This document shows, one piece after another, positions 26,342 to 33,975 of a stretch of DNA of 64,000 bases; the stretch's first letter is position 1; each line of letters begins with the position of its first letter. The notes under the pieces were generated by a model that saw nothing but the letters and a program-made list of their open reading frames with translations, searched no databases and was not told where the DNA came from. The DNA comes from Hyphomicrobiales bacterium (GTDB taxonomy: Bacteria > Pseudomonadota > Alphaproteobacteria > Rhizobiales > Methyloligellaceae), in assembly GCA_028280515.1 (NCBI GenBank), contig JANQLP010000093.1:1-64000 (forward strand), written 5' to 3'. A program made the position numbers and the translations under genes.

Positions 26342-26722
26342 TCAACCGCGCGCTACAGACTCCACTGCCGCACGCTCGGGCTTGTGCAGGCTGACAACGG
26401 TCAGAACCGCAGCGCCGTTCAGCCAGTAGTACCAGGCGTCGACGCCGGAAAACCCCAATACGCTCGGAGCGAGCACGAACGTGATGCCGACGGCGAGATC
26501 GATGGCCAGATGAAAGGAATAGGGCAGCACGCGAAACACGCCGAGGCGATGGTCGGTCAGCAGCGTCAGCACAAACGCGGCACCACCGGTAACGAGTGCA
26601 AGCCAGAACGCGAGTGGGCTGGAGCTTCCCAGTCCCAGCAGGAAAGGCGCGGCGATCAGGCTCAGAGCAACGGGATAGTCGAGGAAGGCATGCATTGTTT
26701 TGGTCACAAATCGCGGGTCCAT
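26342..26722 (-). CDS. Small membrane protein with SPW-repeat-like features
   Basis: A 126-residue protein with four hydrophobic helices: near 17-30 (ALSLIAAPFLLGLG), 37-55 (AFWLALVTGGAAFVLTLLT), 70-88 (HLAIDLAVGITFVLAPSVL) and 97-110 (YYWLNGAAVLTVV). APFLLGL and APSVLGFSGVDAWYYWLNG look like the paired motifs of the SPW repeat family. The start ATG at 26722 gives MDPRFVTKTMHAFLDY. It is divergent from an AraC-family regulator with two 10-base direct repeats between, so it is the likely regulatory target. Function unknown. Confidence 0.75.
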   Translation of the reverse strand: MDPRFVTKTMHAFLDYPVALSLIAAPFLLGLGSSSPLAFWLALVTGGAAFVLTLLTDHRLGVFRVLPYSFHLAIDLAVGITFVLAPSVLGFSGVDAWYYWLNGAAVLTVVSLHKPERAAVESVARG

Positions 26723-26832
26723 GGTGTTGGTTCCTTCTGTTGAACGCGGGGGGCGAGCCGCTTTGCGCTCGCCAGGAACCACCAATCTGGTGATCGTTTA
26801 CCGATTTATCTATGCTCATTCATACGTGATTA

Positions 26833-26862
26833 TTGATTGATCGTCCGGAAACTTGATTGATC
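26833..26862. promoter_or_regulatory. Pair of TTGATTGATC direct repeats (probable AraC-type operator)
   Basis: TTGATTGATC occurs at 26833-26842 and again at 26853-26862, exactly 20 bases apart. Two sites on one helix face are typical for AraC-family activators. The pair lies 47 bases before the AraC start and 110 bases before the divergent membrane gene. Confidence 0.65.
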
Positions 26863-26909
26863 AGTCATATCCTGCCATCTAAAGACTGTCGCAGCCTGGA
26901 ACCTTTTGC

Positions 26910-27848
26910 ATGAAGAACGATGCCCTCAGCCAGATCCTCGACGCCCTGCGGCTGAAAGGGTCGGTCTACTTTCACACCCAGTTCAATCCGCCCTGGGGCG
27001 TGCGTGTACCGGCCTACGGCAATGTGGCCCGGTTCCATATGGCCATGCGCGGCGACTGCTGGCTGCGCGTTGCGGACATCGGCGAACCCATCCATCTCAC
27101 AACGGGCGACCTCGCGGTGATCCCGCATGGCGCTTCACACATCCTGAGCGATACGCCGGACCGCGAGGCGCTCGATGTCGATCAGGTCGTTTCAGTCAGC
27201 GGATATGCGGGCGAAGGCGCGCTCGCCTATGGCGGCGAGGATACCGGCCAGGCGTGCCGGCTGTTCTGCGGCCATTTCGAGTTCGAGGAGGGCGCGATGC
27301 ACCCGATTCTCGATGCGTTACCCCAAGTCTTTCACATTCCCAATACCCAGACGATGAATACGACATGGCTCGACTCCGTGATGCGGTTCGTCTCGGCGGA
27401 AGTGAACGGTGCCAATGCCGGTTCCGACGCCATCGTGCACCGCTTGTCCGAGATCGTTTTCATTCAGGTGGTCCGCGTGCTGGTCGATACGGCCGGGGAT
27501 GCCGCCGGGTCCCTCGCCGGCATCCTTGATCCGAAAATCGGGCCATGTCTGTCGAAAGTGCATCTGGAGCCGGACCGCCCGTGGACAGTCGAGTCCATGG
27601 CGGGAGAAGCCGGCATGTCGCGCACAAGCTTCGCGGAACGTTTCACCTCACTCATGGGCATGACGCCCCTTGCCTATGTCACGCAATGGCGCATGCAGCG
27701 CGCCCGCCGGGAACTGATCGAGACCGACCAGCCGCTGATCGCGATTGCCGAGCAAGTGGGATACGGGTCGGAGGCCGCCTTCAACCGCGCCTTCAAGCGC
27801 CACTTCGACGTGACGCCGGGCGAAACGCGGCGCGCGCGCAGCGAGTAG
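26910..27848 (+). CDS. AraC-family transcriptional regulator with cupin sensor domain
   Basis: A 312-residue regulator. The N-terminal cupin-type domain (AraC_binding_6-like, about residues 20-190) includes GDLAVIPHGASHIL. The C-terminal DNA-binding domain has two helix-turn-helices, one around WTVESMAGEAGMSRTSFAERF and one around IAEQVGYGSEAAFNRAFKRHF, near residues 225-300. The layout is that of the RclR/CmrA-like or cupin AraC group that often senses reactive electrophiles or oxidants, but the signal is unknown. It is likely autoregulated and controls the divergent membrane gene through the direct repeats upstream. Confidence 0.92.
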   Translation: MKNDALSQILDALRLKGSVYFHTQFNPPWGVRVPAYGNVARFHMAMRGDCWLRVADIGEPIHLTTGDLAVIPHGASHILSDTPDREALDVDQVVSVSGYAGEGALAYGGEDTGQACRLFCGHFEFEEGAMHPILDALPQVFHIPNTQTMNTTWLDSVMRFVSAEVNGANAGSDAIVHRLSEIVFIQVVRVLVDTAGDAAGSLAGILDPKIGPCLSKVHLEPDRPWTVESMAGEAGMSRTSFAERFTSLMGMTPLAYVTQWRMQRARRELIETDQPLIAIAEQVGYGSEAAFNRAFKRHFDVTPGETRRARSE

Positions 27849-27953
27849 GTTTCGGGCAACCCTTCCTGTTCGCGCCTCGGCGCTTCGGACCTGTCAGGGC
27901 ATCTGCCAAACAGGCGGAGGCTGTACCAGGACCGATGCGCCTTTTTCCTCTTG

Positions 27954-28634
27954 CTAGGTCATGTACTGACGCAAGATCTGCGAGCGCGCAGATTGCAGAA
28001 AGCGCGACAGTTCGAGGCCAAGGCTCGCTTCGACCGCCACCTCAAGATCCGTCTCATTGGCAAAAAAAGCCTGGAGTTCAGCTGCCGGCCAGACAAGCAC
28101 GCGGGTTGGCTCGCGCGCGATCACGGTCACCGGCGCCGTGAAATCCGTTCCTCTGCTGAGAAATGCCGTCGCGCCGAGGAAACGCCCCTCGTCCAGCGTA
28201 TCGACCACCTCACCGTCCCGATCGACACTGACCTTGCCATTAACAATCAGCATCAGTTCATCAACCGGCTTGCCCTGCGTGACGAACGCCGTTCCGGCAG
28301 GCACGGATGTCCAAGCCCCGAGCTTGAACAGTTTGAGTGCCTGGCGTGGGCTGAGATTGCGCAGGGCGAGCTGATACAGGCGCCTCTCATCCTCGCTGAG
28401 CTGCACCGGGCGGCGTTCCAAAAGGAGCTTCGCAATCCAGAAGACGTTGATGGCGGTGAAGACCAGGTTCCATGCGATCGGGACCCACAACGGCGCCGGC
28501 TGCAGATAGTAATACGGCAGCAGCATGAGAGCTCCGATAACCGTCAGCACACGCAACCACAAGATGTCCCGAACCGAATAGGAGAACAGGTAGATGACAT
28601 TCGCGACGCTGACGAGCACATCGAGCCCAAGCAT
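27954..28634 (-). CDS. Bacterial Popeye-domain-like membrane protein with cyclic-nucleotide-binding fold
   Basis: A 226-residue protein. Three helices at about 4-20, 28-48 and 55-75 (VLVSVANVIYLFSY, LWLRVLTVIGALMLLPYYYL and VPIAWNLVFTAINVFWI) form the N-terminal module. A cNMP-binding-like beta roll spans about residues 100-205 (VPAGTAFVTQGKPVDELMLIV then GRFLGATAFLSRG). Together these match the Popeye family, known from animals and some bacteria. The usual CRP phosphate-binding Arg/Glu cassette is not evident, so ligand binding is uncertain. The ATG at 28634 is preferred because GGAGG lies 4 bases upstream, within a longer GTG-started frame. It is not in an operon. Confidence 0.78.
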   Translation of the reverse strand: MLGLDVLVSVANVIYLFSYSVRDILWLRVLTVIGALMLLPYYYLQPAPLWVPIAWNLVFTAINVFWIAKLLLERRPVQLSEDERRLYQLALRNLSPRQALKLFKLGAWTSVPAGTAFVTQGKPVDELMLIVNGKVSVDRDGEVVDTLDEGRFLGATAFLSRGTDFTAPVTVIAREPTRVLVWPAAELQAFFANETDLEVAVEASLGLELSRFLQSARSQILRQYMT

Positions 28635-28772
28635 TTCCGCCTCCACGCTTAGCTGCGAAACAGGATCGTTCCGAGCCGGACATCCGGATATCTGCGAGCG
28701 CTAATGGCGTGCGCGGCGAAAGTCCAGCTTGCCGGCAGAGCGACCGTCTTTGAAAAGTGCGATGGCGCGCGC

Positions 28773-29603
28773 CTATGCCTTCTTCCACGCCTGCCAGGGC
28801 GTCTCCCGAAGCGGGCCTTCTGAGAGCACCAGCGTCATCTCATCGTCCGGGTGTCTGGGATAGAGCTCGGCGACCAGCGGGTCATGCCCGGGAACGACCA
28901 GCCCCGGCTCGGCACCAAGCTCGAAGATACGGTCCCACCCGGCGCACATGTCGGGCAGATTGACGATGATGGTGAACGGGTTCTGCTCGATCACCGTGTC
29001 GTAGAAATGCGCCGCATCGGACGCGAGCACGAGCGGCCCTTTTTCGGTTTCCACACGCACCGCCTGCAGGCCGCCCGAGTGGCCGCCGATCAGGTGCACC
29101 GAGATGCCCGGCAGGACCTCCTTGTCGCCGTCCACGAATGCAACGCGCGACGCGAAATTGGCGCGGATCATGTCGGCAACGTGCTCGACATCGAAGGAAT
29201 GCCGGAGCGGCGGGTAGCTCATCGGCTTGCCCGTGCAGTACGCGATCTCCTTCTCCTGCACGACGAACGTGGCATCGGGGAATTCGTGGCCGTGGCCGGC
29301 GTGGTCGTAATGCATGTGGGTGATGATAATCGTCTCCACGTCCTGCTGCGTCACGCCGATTGCCTCAAGGGCCGCCATTGGTTCGCGCAGCATGACGCGG
29401 CCACGCGCATCGCCGGAGCGCCGGTCGAAGCCGAGATCGACGACGACGGTGCGCCTGTCGTTCCGGATCACCCAGAGGTAGTAGACGATCTTCCGCGGGC
29501 CCTCGTGCGGATCGGGCGAATGGAGGTAGAAGTCGCGCGACGACCGGTCCATGCGCCCGTATTCCAGGGCAAAAACCTCATAGAATTCAGAAGGTTCATT
29601 CAT
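28773..29603 (-). CDS. Metallo-beta-lactamase-fold hydrolase (N-acyl-homoserine-lactonase-like)
   Basis: A 276-residue MBL-fold enzyme. The zinc motif HMHYDHAGH is near residue 105, followed by the late ligand region IHLIGGHSGG, SDAAHFY and PGHDPLVAELYP. The length and the YYLWVIRNDRRTVVVDLGFD opening match the group annotated as AttM/AiiA-like lactonases, although many relatives hydrolyse other lactones or esters. The start overlaps the upstream reductase stop by 4 bases (ATGA), so it is translationally coupled as the third gene of a three-gene operon. Substrate is unknown. Confidence 0.88.
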   Translation of the reverse strand: MNEPSEFYEVFALEYGRMDRSSRDFYLHSPDPHEGPRKIVYYLWVIRNDRRTVVVDLGFDRRSGDARGRVMLREPMAALEAIGVTQQDVETIIITHMHYDHAGHGHEFPDATFVVQEKEIAYCTGKPMSYPPLRHSFDVEHVADMIRANFASRVAFVDGDKEVLPGISVHLIGGHSGGLQAVRVETEKGPLVLASDAAHFYDTVIEQNPFTIIVNLPDMCAGWDRIFELGAEPGLVVPGHDPLVAELYPRHPDDEMTLVLSEGPLRETPWQAWKKA

Positions 29604-30502
29604 TCACCCCGACCCTCTTCGGCGCGCCTCTTGAGAAGCTTGAAGAGTGTCGTGTGATCCGCCTCGTCACCAAGCTCCTCCAGTGCCTCGCCCAATAGCC
29701 CGCTGATCCGGTCTAGATGGTCGGCACGGACATTAAGAGACTCTGCCAGAGACTTGGCGATTTTCACGTCCTTTTCGAGGAGCTTCATCGTGAATCCGGC
29801 GGCAAACTTTTCGTTGAGAATATGCTGGTGAAGTTTGGTCTCCGTGGCACTGGACCGCCCGGTCGAAGCATTCCAGATATCCGCAACTTTGGCGCCGTCG
29901 AGCCCGAACTTCTGCGCCACGATGAGCGCTTCGCTGGCGGCGGTCAACGAGGCGGCAGAAAGAAAGTTGTTCAGCGCCTTGGCAGCATGGCCGGACCCGA
30001 CCGGGCCGGTACGATAGATGTTGCCCATGGCGTCGAGCGGTTCCTCGATGCGCGCGACGACGTCGTCCGCACCGCCGGTCATCAACGCCAACGTCGCCTT
30101 CTCCGCCCCGGGCACGCCGCCCGAGACGGGCGCATCGATCAGATGCAGTCCGCACGCCTCCAGTTCCTTCGCCAGTTCGACCGTGCCGGTCGGTTCCGAT
30201 GAACTCATGTCGACGACGATCGATCCCGGCGCCATTTTCGACGCGATCCCGCCCGCGCCGAGCACGGCTTCACGCACATCGGCGCCGGTCGGCAGCATGG
30301 TGATGACGCGCGTGCATTCTTCGCCCACGTCGGCAAGGCTCGATGCGGCGGTGATGAGGTTGCTGTCGGCGGTCACGCCCTCCAGGATGTCCGGGCGCAG
30401 GTCGTAGGCAAGGACGGGAATCTGCGCCTTGGCGAGATTGCGCACCATGGGCGCGCCCATATTGCCGATACCGACAAATCCGATTTGCGCTTTCTCAGTC
30501 AT
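29600..30502 (-). CDS. 3-hydroxyisobutyrate-dehydrogenase-like NAD(P) oxidoreductase
   Basis: A 300-residue beta-hydroxyacid dehydrogenase. The NAD(P) site IGFVGIGNMGAPMVRNLAKA is at residues 7-26. The substrate motif IDAPVSGGVPGAEKATLALM is near residue 122, and the catalytic Lys lies in GHAAKALNNFLSAASL near residue 172. These fit HIBADH, tartronate-semialdehyde reductase and glyoxylate-reductase relatives. It overlaps the upstream decarboxylase-like gene by 8 bases and the downstream MBL gene by 4, so the three form a coupled operon, probably for catabolism of an aromatic or lactone compound. The exact reaction is not clear. Confidence 0.92.
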   Translation of the reverse strand: MTEKAQIGFVGIGNMGAPMVRNLAKAQIPVLAYDLRPDILEGVTADSNLITAASSLADVGEECTRVITMLPTGADVREAVLGAGGIASKMAPGSIVVDMSSSEPTGTVELAKELEACGLHLIDAPVSGGVPGAEKATLALMTGGADDVVARIEEPLDAMGNIYRTGPVGSGHAAKALNNFLSAASLTAASEALIVAQKFGLDGAKVADIWNASTGRSSATETKLHQHILNEKFAAGFTMKLLEKDVKIAKSLAESLNVRADHLDRISGLLGEALEELGDEADHTTLFKLLKRRAEEGRGE

Positions 30503-30890
30503 CGCCTTCCTCGAACGCTTCGCGGGCCACGCGGAAGGAATCGATCGCCGCGGGCGCGCCGCAATAGGCGGCGACCTGAAGGAAGACCTCGCGGATTTCC
30601 TCGCGCGTGACACCGTTGTTGAGCGCACCCCGGACGTGCAGTTTGAGCTCGTGCGGCCGGTTGAGCGCGGAAATCATGGCCAGGTTCAGAAGCGACCGCG
30701 TGCGCCGGTCGAGCCCCGGGCGGGTCCAGACGGCACCCCAGCAGTGTTTCGTGACCATGCGCTGCAGGTCCTCGGTGAAGTCGTCGGCAGACGCTATCGA
30801 TTTCTCCACATAGTCCGCCCCCAGAACGGATTTCCTCACCTCGAGACCCTCTTTGAACAGCGGGTCCTGTTGTTCTTTTTCAATGTCCAT
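30495..30890 (-). CDS. Carboxymuconolactone decarboxylase family protein
   Basis: A 131-residue CMD-fold protein starting MDIEKEQQDPLFKEGLEVRK. The core helices are in WTRPGLDRRTRSLLNLAMIS and HELKLHVRGALNNGVTREEI, then VFLQVAAYCGAPAAIDSFR. This pattern and length resemble 4-carboxymuconolactone decarboxylase (PcaC group) rather than AhpD, since the CxxC of AhpD is absent. It is first in the operon with the HIBADH-like and MBL-fold genes. The divergent gap to the EamA transporter (216 bases) should hold the promoter. Lactone decarboxylation followed by lactone opening and reduction is an attractive, unproven pathway. Confidence 0.88.
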   Translation of the reverse strand: MDIEKEQQDPLFKEGLEVRKSVLGADYVEKSIASADDFTEDLQRMVTKHCWGAVWTRPGLDRRTRSLLNLAMISALNRPHELKLHVRGALNNGVTREEIREVFLQVAAYCGAPAAIDSFRVAREAFEEGDD

Positions 30891-31106
30891 TTCCTAGGTC
30901 CTTCCACGTATTCCGGCGCGCGCGGTTCGTTGTGTCAGAGCGCGGCGGCCGGCCACACAAATACACGTCCAATGGCACCAGGCCAAATGTCCGGTCATTT
31001 GTTCTAACTGATTTCGCACGTCCTGTGTTACAGACGCATGCCCGCACCCCGATACGCCAACACCGTCGCCGCTCGCCGCGTCGCCACGCCGCCCGAAACA
31101 AGCGCC

Positions 31107-32015
31107 ATGGAACTGATCTGGATCCCCATAAGTGTGCTCGGCGCCTTTCTGCAGGCGATCCGCACGGCCGGGCAGAAGGCGTTGAACGCGGAGCTTTCCA
31201 CGTTGGTCACCACCTATGTGCGGTCGTTTTTCGGTCTGCCGCTGCTGCTCGTTTATCTGTGGCTGGTGAAGGAGTGGACCGGACAGCCGTTTCCGGAATT
31301 CAACGTCAGGTTTCTCGCGATGTCGCTCGGCGCCTCCATATCGCAGGTCGCCGCGACGGTCTTTCTCATTCAGATGTTCACGCTTCGCAATTTCGCCGTC
31401 GGCACCACGCTCACCAAGACCGACGTGATGATGACGGCGATCATCGGCACGCTGTTCTTTTCCGAGGTGATCACCGGCCTGGGCTGGGTCGCCGTGATCC
31501 TCACGGTGACCGGCGTGTTCATGATGACGTTTGCCCGCGCCGGACTCAGGGCGTTCTCGGTTCAGGGCGAAGGCGCAGACGCCTGGAAGCCGACGATCAT
31601 CGGCCTCGCCTCCGCGCTCGGCTTCGCGTTCTCCTATCTGTTCGTGCGGGAGGCGAGCCTGTCGCTCGAAAGCGGCGACGTGACGCTGAGGGCAGCCTGC
31701 AGCGTCGTGACCGTGATCAGCATTCAGGTCGTGTTTTTCGGAGCGTATCTGTTGTGGCGCGAGCCGGATGGGCTCAAGGCCATGTTTCCCAACTGGAGAT
31801 TGTGCACGTTCATCGGTGTCACGAGCGCCGTGGGGTCGATTTGCTGGTTCACCGCCTTTGCGCTGCAAAACGCGTCCTATGTGCGATCCGTCGGCCAGGT
31901 GGAAGCCATCTTCACGCTGCTTATCTCGCACTTCTACTTCAAGGAACGGTTCAACGCCGCCGAGCTTTTCGGCATCGCGGTCACGGTCGCCGGCGTGCTG
32001 CTTTTCCTGCTCTAG
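31107..32015 (+). CDS. EamA/DMT-family transporter
   Basis: A 302-residue drug/metabolite transporter with about ten hydrophobic helices in two EamA halves, from MELIWIPISVLGAFLQAIRT to VTVAGVLLFLL. The first repeat has FAVGTTLTKTDVMMTAIIGTLFF and the second ALQNASYVRSVGQVEAIFTLLI, both characteristic of the loop before the conserved helix. An export or import role for a small metabolite is expected. The ATG at 31107 is preferred because the 23 upstream codons look non-coding. The gene diverges from the CMD operon, so its substrate may be linked to it. Its TAG stop overlaps a palindromic element. Confidence 0.88.
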   Translation: MELIWIPISVLGAFLQAIRTAGQKALNAELSTLVTTYVRSFFGLPLLLVYLWLVKEWTGQPFPEFNVRFLAMSLGASISQVAATVFLIQMFTLRNFAVGTTLTKTDVMMTAIIGTLFFSEVITGLGWVAVILTVTGVFMMTFARAGLRAFSVQGEGADAWKPTIIGLASALGFAFSYLFVREASLSLESGDVTLRAACSVVTVISIQVVFFGAYLLWREPDGLKAMFPNWRLCTFIGVTSAVGSICWFTAFALQNASYVRSVGQVEAIFTLLISHFYFKERFNAAELFGIAVTVAGVLLFLL

Positions 32016-32232
32016 AGCCTATTCGGTTAAATCCGGGTCAATTCTGTTTCTCGATTGGCGTGTGCGATCCGTCACCGAAACGGGCGCGGCGCGATGTTCG
32101 CGCATCGGGCAAGGCCGTTTCGCCGGCGGGCGTCCGCCAATCGGAAACCCTGATGGGACGGACGGTTTTGCGCCAATCCCGGCGCAAAATCGCTCCGTCA
32201 GAATGGCTCCGATTTAACCGAATAGGCTCTAG
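32012..32232. repeat. 220-base CTAGAGC...GCTCTAG composite palindrome
   Basis: Outer arms CTAGAGCCTATTCGGTTAAAT and ATTTAACCGAATAGGCTCTAG are perfect inverted repeats. Inner pairs TCGATTGGCG/CGCCAATCGG and GACGGACGGTTTTGCGCC/GGCGCAAAATCGCTCCGTC add further hairpins. The left TAG is the stop codon of the EamA gene (32013-32015). No open frame is present. The structure resembles a MITE-like or REP-type element. Confidence 0.85.
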
Positions 32233-32247
32233 GTCCCGCGCCCGCCC

Positions 32248-33975
32248 TCAACGCGTCCGCCACGCGGAGTGACGGGCATTCAGCGTGCGCATGAGCAGGC
32301 CGTGCAACAGGCGCACAGTCAGCGACGTTATAACGATCATCATGGCCATCGCGGCCGCTGGGGCCTGATCGCCAACATCATCGAGGTTCAGCACCGTGAC
32401 CGCCGCCAGTTTCGTGTCCGGCGAATAAAGGAACACCACCGCCGAGACCGTCGTCATGGCGTTGACGAACATGTACATCATCACCTCGGAGATCGCCGGA
32501 AGGCAGATCGGCACGTGCACGCGAAACATGGTCTTGTAGAACGGCACCTTCAGCGACGCCGAGACGGACTCGAACTCCTTGTCGATCTGCTTCAGCGCCG
32601 TGAGCATGGTCAGATGGCTGACGGTGTAGAAATGCACGATGGTGCACACGACAAGGATTGCCATGGTGCTGTACAGGAACGAGAGCGGGTTTTCAGGCCG
32701 CGAGAAGAAGAACACATAGGCAAGCCCGAGAACGAGGCCGGGCACGGCCATCGGCAGCATCGCCAGCATATGGAAGAAGGCGCGCAGCCGTCCGAAACCC
32801 TGCCCCTTTTCCACGAAATAGGCGCCCAGGAACACGATGACGACACCCACGACCGCGGTCAGGGCTGCCATTTGCACACTGTTGAAGAAGGAGGACCAGC
32901 CGTTCGGATCGACCCGGTCGAAATCGTAGTGTACGAGCGACAGGGACAGGTCGTACGGCCAGAACTTGGCGAGCGAACCGAACGCCGCCGTTCCAAGGAT
33001 GCCAACGAGGAACACCGTCATCAACAGACAGAAGATGAGGAACGCCATGTCCCGTCCCTTGTGCGGCTTGGGATGGTACGGAACCGCGCGCGCCGACAGC
33101 AGCGCCACCTGCTTCTTCTGCACGTGACGGTCGATGACGAACGAAAACAGCGCCGGAATGAGAAGCACCAGCCCGACGACGGCGCCCATCGAGAAGTTCT
33201 GCTGCCCGATCACCTGCTTGTAGATGTCGGTGGCGAGCACATTGTACTGGCCGCCGATCACCTTGGGCACGCCGAAATCCGTTATGGTCAGCGTGAAGGC
33301 GACCACCGCCGCAGAGACGATGCCATAGATGGCGCCGGGCAAGGTCACGGTAAAGAACACCCGCATCGGCTTCGTGCCCATGGCTTCGGCTGCCTCGTAA
33401 AGACGTGCGTCGGTCGTCGACAGGGCCGTCACCATGATCATCATCACGTGGGGAAAGATGTAGAACACCATCGCGATCATGATGCCGATCGGACCGTAGA
33501 CGCTCTCGCCCATCAACAGCCCCTTGATCAGCCCCTGATTGCCAAACAGATAGATCAGCGAAATGGCCGGCAGCAGAGACGGCGCGAGGATGGGAATCGT
33601 GGCTATGGCACGGAAGGTCTTCTTGAACGGCATGCAGGTGCGCGTCAGGCCGTAGGCGTACAGAAACGCCAGAATGCAGGCGATCACCATCGTCAGGACG
33701 GCGATCGTCAGGCTGTTGGTGATCGACTGAACCAGGCCCGGGGAGGAGAAGTACTCCTCGAAGTTGGCGGCCCCGACGAATGCGCCCTTGTCATCCTCGA
33801 CGCTCTTCTTCAGCAGTGCGTAGAGCGGCAAGGCAAGAAACGCCAGAAGGGCAATGACGATGGCGATGATCCCGGCGAGCATGATCCACGACTCGGACCC
33901 GAGGTGCCGCAGCCGCGACAAGGGGCCGCCCGTCTCGCCCGCCTGCGGCGGAACCTTGATGTCTGCGGCCGTCAT
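32248..33975 (-). CDS. phnU2: Fused ABC-transporter permease, 2-aminoethylphosphonate type
   Basis: A 575-residue inner-membrane protein with two BPD_transp_1 halves in one chain, about 12 helices. The EAA loop of half 1 is ARLYEAAEAMGTKPMRVFFTVTLPG cut here as EAAEAMGTKPMRVFF, and that of half 2 is DKEFESVSASLKVPFYKTMF. The fused arrangement and sequence match the putative 2-aminoethylphosphonate importer permease family rather than the separate FbpB/PotBC pairs. Its ATG overlaps the ATPase stop by 4 bases. The periplasmic partner is the binding protein encoded at 35180. A ferric-iron permease of similar architecture is the main alternative. Confidence 0.88.
   Translation of the reverse strand: MTAADIKVPPQAGETGGPLSRLRHLGSESWIMLAGIIAIVIALLAFLALPLYALLKKSVEDDKGAFVGAANFEEYFSSPGLVQSITNSLTIAVLTMVIACILAFLYAYGLTRTCMPFKKTFRAIATIPILAPSLLPAISLIYLFGNQGLIKGLLMGESVYGPIGIMIAMVFYIFPHVMMIMVTALSTTDARLYEAAEAMGTKPMRVFFTVTLPGAIYGIVSAAVVAFTLTITDFGVPKVIGGQYNVLATDIYKQVIGQQNFSMGAVVGLVLLIPALFSFVIDRHVQKKQVALLSARAVPYHPKPHKGRDMAFLIFCLLMTVFLVGILGTAAFGSLAKFWPYDLSLSLVHYDFDRVDPNGWSSFFNSVQMAALTAVVGVVIVFLGAYFVEKGQGFGRLRAFFHMLAMLPMAVPGLVLGLAYVFFFSRPENPLSFLYSTMAILVVCTIVHFYTVSHLTMLTALKQIDKEFESVSASLKVPFYKTMFRVHVPICLPAISEVMMYMFVNAMTTVSAVVFLYSPDTKLAAVTVLNLDDVGDQAPAAAMAMMIVITSLTVRLLHGLLMRTLNARHSAWRTR

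Noticed and set aside
25379-26743. Second plus-strand frame over the repeats
   Set aside because: It is an out-of-frame translation of the same tandem repeats, then runs through the terminator; no domain recognised.
24597-26819. Long open frame (740 codons) on the minus strand opposite the tandem repeat region
   Set aside because: It mirrors the repeat DNA and is rich in Leu/Arg/His as expected for antisense of GC-rich Lys/Pro codons. It also runs over the terminator and the small membrane gene.
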